This document shows positions 32,695 through 35,982 of a DNA stretch of 35,982 nucleotides, piece by piece; position 1 is the stretch's first letter; every line of letters starts with the position of its first letter. The stretch is from a virus. Under the pieces are notes generated by a model, which made no database searches, was not told the origin of the DNA, and saw only the letters and a program-made list of their open reading frames with translations. The stretch spans positions 1-35,982 of IMG/VR virus record IMGVR_UViG_3300036834_000060. One strand, written 5' to 3'. A program made the translations under genes and the position numbers.

Positions 32695-34698
32695 TTATTT
32701 TTTCAATTCCCCCCATGATTTGCCAAGTTTAATATCTGTGAGCATTGGAATAGTAATAGATGGCACAGCATTCTCCATGATCTCAGCGCACATCCTAGCA
32801 TGTCTTGGATCCGCAAGGCTAAATCCTAATTCGTCATGAATTTGTAATAGTATCCTATGTCCAGCATTATGAATAAGAACCATCGCCTTTTTGATCTGTC
32901 GTGCCGCGTCACCCTGTATCTTCCGGTTAAACGCTTTGTGAGTGAATGATCGCCGCAGCTTGTGCCGGAACCATGGATGCTGTTCATCTTCAGTGCGCTG
33001 CATAGCTTCTTCATGAGGACATGAATATGTGTTTATCACTTTGTCCGGGTACATTTCCTGATATCGTTTCACTGCACTAAAGTCACGGAAATCTACTGGT
33101 TCGTATAGATTAAAGTGACTACGAGCCCCATCAATCAACTCTATATATCCTTCACGAGCCGCCATCCACTGATATTCATTGTAAGCTTGACGAACAAACG
33201 GCAGTCTCTCATTATATTGATTTAAAACAGCCTCCGCTTCAGTTTCATCCATGCCAGTCATCAAGGCAAACTTCTTCACTCCGGCTCCATAACTGACTGC
33301 GAAATTGACATCTTTGGCTCGTCTTCGTGGCAAACGAGTGATTGATGCAACATAGTCATGGAAATCAGTATTGGGGTCATTACGATACATATCGGCGGCT
33401 TGTTTCGCACCCCTCGCCCGTAACTTTTCAGCGACGTAAACGATGAGCCGATATTCTTGCTGTCGATAATCAATGCTGCACCATTCCTCACCGTCCTCAG
33501 GTTCAAAGCAAGATCGAATGATCGGAGCCCACTCATCATCCCGGCTAGGCATTTGTTGAAGAGGGGGATCAGAATAGGCAAAACGATGACTACGTGCTCC
33601 ACCGCTTTCACTTCTAAACTGATGGACTGTAGGATAGACACGACCCTTATGAGCATATTCACAGATATAACCGAGTAGAAACTTTTCCGCCAATTCCGTA
33701 TCATGTTTGATTTTATGTATCCGCCGGGGGAATTCTTCCGTATAACCGGCCATTACCTCTTTACTAAAACTTGGATTTCCTAATGCAGTTTTAAAGACCT
33801 GAATACCACGTTTTCTAAATTGCTCCATAAGCCAATCGGTCTTGCGTATTTCTTTAATTGTTACTCGATCACCAGTTTCCCTGCTTAATTCATCAAGTCT
33901 GACTTGACAGCTATTTAGGATTGTTTCTGCTGTTCTCTTAGCTCTATCTACATTTACCTTCACACCACGTTGTTTCATTTCTAAAGTGATAGGCAGTAGA
34001 TCACGCTCGGTTTGATACGCCTCATCCAAATACTCTGCGGTCAACAGTGGCCGCAGCTTTTGAGCTAGACCCAATGTGCCAACTGAATCTTGCTCACCAT
34101 ACGGCCCGACAAATCTGGCAGGCATTCGCCATAGATTTGCTTTGCCGGTGGCTGAGTAAGCCACTCCGGCCAAGTCCAATAAACTTTCATCTTTACCGGG
34201 AAGTCCTTGCCATTTGCAGAGATCATCTAGACTAAATGAAAATAGATTTTCATTTATCATAGACGCCATGGCCGCGACGTCATCTAACAGTTTGGGTGGC
34301 TTCACACCAAACTGAGCTTGAATCCATCCCCAATCATATTGAAAACTGTGGAACACGAATCGTGTTTGATCTTGCTTGACAAGACACTTGAGCCAGTCTT
34401 GAACAATGCTGAAATCAAAGCATTTTGTTTCGGGATGACGTAACGGAATATAGATTGACTGATCTCGCCATGCAGCAGATATCCCACAGATATAGCCGGT
34501 GTTGAGATTAGTCCGCTCGTATTGGTAAAATCCAGGACCTCGCTCCTTGGCGAGCAGAGTGTCTTTAGTCTCAATATCAAGGGCAATTTCATTCTCCCGG
34601 CTAAGGTCCGGGAGCTCTGAAGGAGGTTCCCAATCACTATCAGGCACGAATAGAGGGAGTTGATCTGGACTCGGTTTGCCCTTGCTAACAACGCGCAT
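32695..34698 (-). CDS. Family A DNA polymerase with 3'-5' exonuclease
   Basis: 667 residues. Exonuclease motifs: IALDIETKDT (Exo I), FVFHSFQYDWGW (Exo II) and YGEQDSVGTL (Exo III). Polymerase motifs: SIDYRQQEYRL (motif A), RRRAKDVNFAVSYGAG (motif B, with Phe after K-x-x-N) and LLQIHDELGF (motif C). Length and layout match phage PolI-type replicative enzymes without a 5' nuclease. Ribosome site AAAGG lies before ATG 34698. The 133-base gap upstream is structured and may tune its expression. Confidence 0.88.
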   Translation of the reverse strand: MRVVSKGKPSPDQLPLFVPDSDWEPPSELPDLSRENEIALDIETKDTLLAKERGPGFYQYERTNLNTGYICGISAAWRDQSIYIPLRHPETKCFDFSIVQDWLKCLVKQDQTRFVFHSFQYDWGWIQAQFGVKPPKLLDDVAAMASMINENLFSFSLDDLCKWQGLPGKDESLLDLAGVAYSATGKANLWRMPARFVGPYGEQDSVGTLGLAQKLRPLLTAEYLDEAYQTERDLLPITLEMKQRGVKVNVDRAKRTAETILNSCQVRLDELSRETGDRVTIKEIRKTDWLMEQFRKRGIQVFKTALGNPSFSKEVMAGYTEEFPRRIHKIKHDTELAEKFLLGYICEYAHKGRVYPTVHQFRSESGGARSHRFAYSDPPLQQMPSRDDEWAPIIRSCFEPEDGEEWCSIDYRQQEYRLIVYVAEKLRARGAKQAADMYRNDPNTDFHDYVASITRLPRRRAKDVNFAVSYGAGVKKFALMTGMDETEAEAVLNQYNERLPFVRQAYNEYQWMAAREGYIELIDGARSHFNLYEPVDFRDFSAVKRYQEMYPDKVINTYSCPHEEAMQRTEDEQHPWFRHKLRRSFTHKAFNRKIQGDAARQIKKAMVLIHNAGHRILLQIHDELGFSLADPRHARMCAEIMENAVPSITIPMLTDIKLGKSWGELKK

Positions 34699-34756
34699 TT
34701 GCCTACCTTTTTAGATGCCTCACCAAGCCCTAAAAACCTATCGCCCATGCGCCGGA

Positions 34757-34791
34757 CCGGGGTGCCTGCTACCATGGCAAGGGTACCCCGG
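34757..34791 (-). other. Long-armed hairpin in the polymerase leader
   Basis: CCGGGGT (34757-34763) and ACCCCGG (34785-34791) form a 7-bp GC-rich inverted repeat around a 21-base loop. It lies about 60 bases before the polymerase start in the 133-base gap. No T-run follows; a leader structure or processing site is possible. Confidence 0.35.
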
Positions 34792-34803
34792 AACACGCGC
34801 CAG

Positions 34804-34823
34804 CGGGCCTTAAAAACGGCCCG
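34804..34823 (-). other. Hairpin just after the DUF3631 gene
   Basis: CGGGCC (34804-34809) and GGCCCG (34818-34823) form a 6-bp GC stem whose 8-base loop holds a run of five Ts on the minus strand. It starts 8 bases beyond the DUF3631 stop. The T-run is in the loop and not after it, so a terminator call is weak. Confidence 0.3.
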
Positions 34824-34831
34824 AACCTAGG

Positions 34832-35971
34832 TCATTTGACCCCCTTCTTTGGCTTTTTTGTAACAGATGTAACACTTGCAACGCGCGGCGCAGGCACGCC
34901 CAATCCACCTGGAGTGAGATACCTTCGCCACATGTTTTCGAAGTCACCGCGAACGTAACATCTGGTGACCTTTCTATCGTATAAAGTTTCCGGCCACCGT
35001 TGAAGCTTGTTCCTAATTTGAAACTCACTAAGAATGTGGGCCAACTTGTTCGTGGTCAATTGCTGGTCAGTCCAATCAGCAATGCCATTATCCAAGTTAA
35101 CCAACTTCGTTACCAGTACATGACCTGGAAGTACAGTAGCTTCCGCTGCATCGAACACTGTACGGATATCGTGCAGTAGCGCCAGTTTCACATTGGGGAA
35201 GCTATGCTCCTTTGTGAACTTAACTGCCGCCTCACGCGCAATATCACCCCGGCTTAATGAATCGGCAATTGCCAGCAGCACTCTCCAGTTATCAGCCGCC
35301 CGCCCTTTGAGCGGTATGTCGGGGTCATGGTTTAAATTCACCTTGGCCGCCCATTCCTCAACCTTCATGCCAATGCTGGCCGCTTCTTCCAACCGGTTGA
35401 ACCTCGGCTTGGTATCAGAACGGTGGATGTGTATAATCAGAGAGCGTGACAAGAGGGTAGGTGGCAATGTGCCGATACCAGCCATCGCAAGAGGGCCATA
35501 TACCGGAAAGAACACGGTTTCGCCCAGAATTACACGGGGAACCTGTCCACCTGCCATGTGACCAGCATTAAAGATAGCTCGCAGTTGCCGGTCGATTTTC
35601 ACGTTATCAACCTCGTCAAGCAACAATGCATGGTCAGTAGCTATCCGAAAGATAGACGCTGGTGTGGGGTCAATCAAGTATTTGGGTTTCCACACAATAC
35701 CCCTTATCACCTTGAGGATTGTGCTTTTCCCGCTTTCTTCCACCGGGCTCAATACCGCCAACCGGGGTGATATATCGAACTTGTTGAAGACATGCGTGTG
35801 GAGGGTCCACAGCGTAGCCCCGACAAGGTGGTGCGGTTCAGCCTCAACGTGTTGGCTGATGATATCGTAAACAAGGTCAAAGACATTTGTCTTTTCCTCA
35901 ATAGCTTTGTTTGTCATAGTTGCCCCTAATTGTGGCGTTGCAAGTGTTACATCTGTTACAGGGTACATCAT
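34832..35971 (-). CDS. DUF3631-like ATPase (primase/helicase type)
   Basis: 379 residues if it starts at ATG 35971; the frame has no stop before the window edge, so it could be longer, and ATG 35917 (AGGGG 7 bases upstream) would give 361. Motor motifs: SPVEESGKSTILKVIRG (Walker A), LLLDEVDN (Walker B) and TLPPTLLSRSLIIHI (the L-P-x-x-L-x-x-R pattern of DUF3631, a sensor-like element). Proteins of this family accompany phage and plasmid primases. The gene carries the same 25-bp sequence in opposite orientation near each end, coding for VTDVT and SVTSVT. It is probably co-expressed with the polymerase gene. Confidence 0.7.
   Translation of the reverse strand: MMYPVTDVTLATPQLGATMTNKAIEEKTNVFDLVYDIISQHVEAEPHHLVGATLWTLHTHVFNKFDISPRLAVLSPVEESGKSTILKVIRGIVWKPKYLIDPTPASIFRIATDHALLLDEVDNVKIDRQLRAIFNAGHMAGGQVPRVILGETVFFPVYGPLAMAGIGTLPPTLLSRSLIIHIHRSDTKPRFNRLEEAASIGMKVEEWAAKVNLNHDPDIPLKGRAADNWRVLLAIADSLSRGDIAREAAVKFTKEHSFPNVKLALLHDIRTVFDAAEATVLPGHVLVTKLVNLDNGIADWTDQQLTTNKLAHILSEFQIRNKLQRWPETLYDRKVTRCYVRGDFENMWRRYLTPGGLGVPAPRVASVTSVTKKPKKGVK
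34859..34883. repeat. 25-bp inverted repeat, copy near the DUF3631 stop
   Basis: Exactly complementary to 35936-35960 (25 of 25). Inside is a direct repeat of TGTAACA spaced by two bases (9-base period). It lies in codons for ASVTSVT. Confidence 0.9.
35936..35960. repeat. 25-bp inverted repeat, copy near the DUF3631 start
   Basis: The partner of 34859-34883, containing TGTTACA twice spaced by two bases. It lies 18 bases upstream of ATG 35917, or within codons for VTDVTLAT if the gene starts at 35971. Confidence 0.9.
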
Positions 35972-35982
35972 TGTAGCCTTGT

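Noticed and set aside
34302-34796. 164-residue minus-strand frame across the polymerase start
   Set aside because: Out of frame with the polymerase, whose motifs are intact, and its product looks like random coding.

Overview
This window is part of the genome of a tailed, contractile-tail bacteriophage (myovirus-like Caudoviricetes). The plus strand, up to about 27.2 kb, carries an almost gap-free virion and lysis module. The minus strand, from about 27.2 kb to the right end, carries a replication and early-type module. No integrase, transposase, tRNA, CRISPR array or bacterial housekeeping gene was seen. Terminase and portal are absent and presumably lie left of the window. The host cannot be fixed from this sequence. 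Strong AGGAG-type ribosome sites and sigma70-like promoters point to a Gram-negative bacterium, and an alphaproteobacterium is only a guess.

Plus strand, in order: the tail end of an upstream gene; a DUF2184-like major capsid protein; a TIG-domain head protein; neck/completion candidates (1844-3419); a small membrane protein; a proline-rich protein and a collagen-like fibre; a large protein whose C-terminus may be a tail terminator; a DUF3383-like tail sheath and a tail tube; an HPI-repeat protein that appears to be its own transcription unit (promoter 8423-8451, terminator 9098-9129); a tail assembly chaperone with a probable -1 frame extension; two related tape-measure-like proteins flanking a putative hub protein; baseplate proteins (spike, gp25/W-like, J-like, gpI-like); a fibre cluster; and a two-domain amidase endolysin. 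Many genes overlap by 1-8 bases, so translational coupling is likely throughout.

Minus strand, reading leftwards from the right end: a DUF3631-like ATPase; a family A DNA polymerase with 3'-5' exonuclease; a basic protein of unknown role; a DnaQ-like exonuclease; a PD-(D/E)XK nuclease; winged-helix and HTH-like proteins; an SNF2-type helicase; and several small proteins, three of which (two here, one on the plus strand) are only 53-58 residues long. Sigma70-like promoters at 30864-30892 and 28245-28273 and a strong terminator at 32055-32090 split this module into transcription units.

The most notable points are: a tape-measure protein with three different peptidoglycan-hydrolase-like domains; its shorter paralogue two genes downstream; a roughly 95-residue module occurring in three virion genes, once alone and twice fused; a 25-bp perfect inverted repeat at both ends of the DUF3631 gene; and the isolated HPI-repeat gene. 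Family names come from recognising sequence patterns by eye, and no database search was run.
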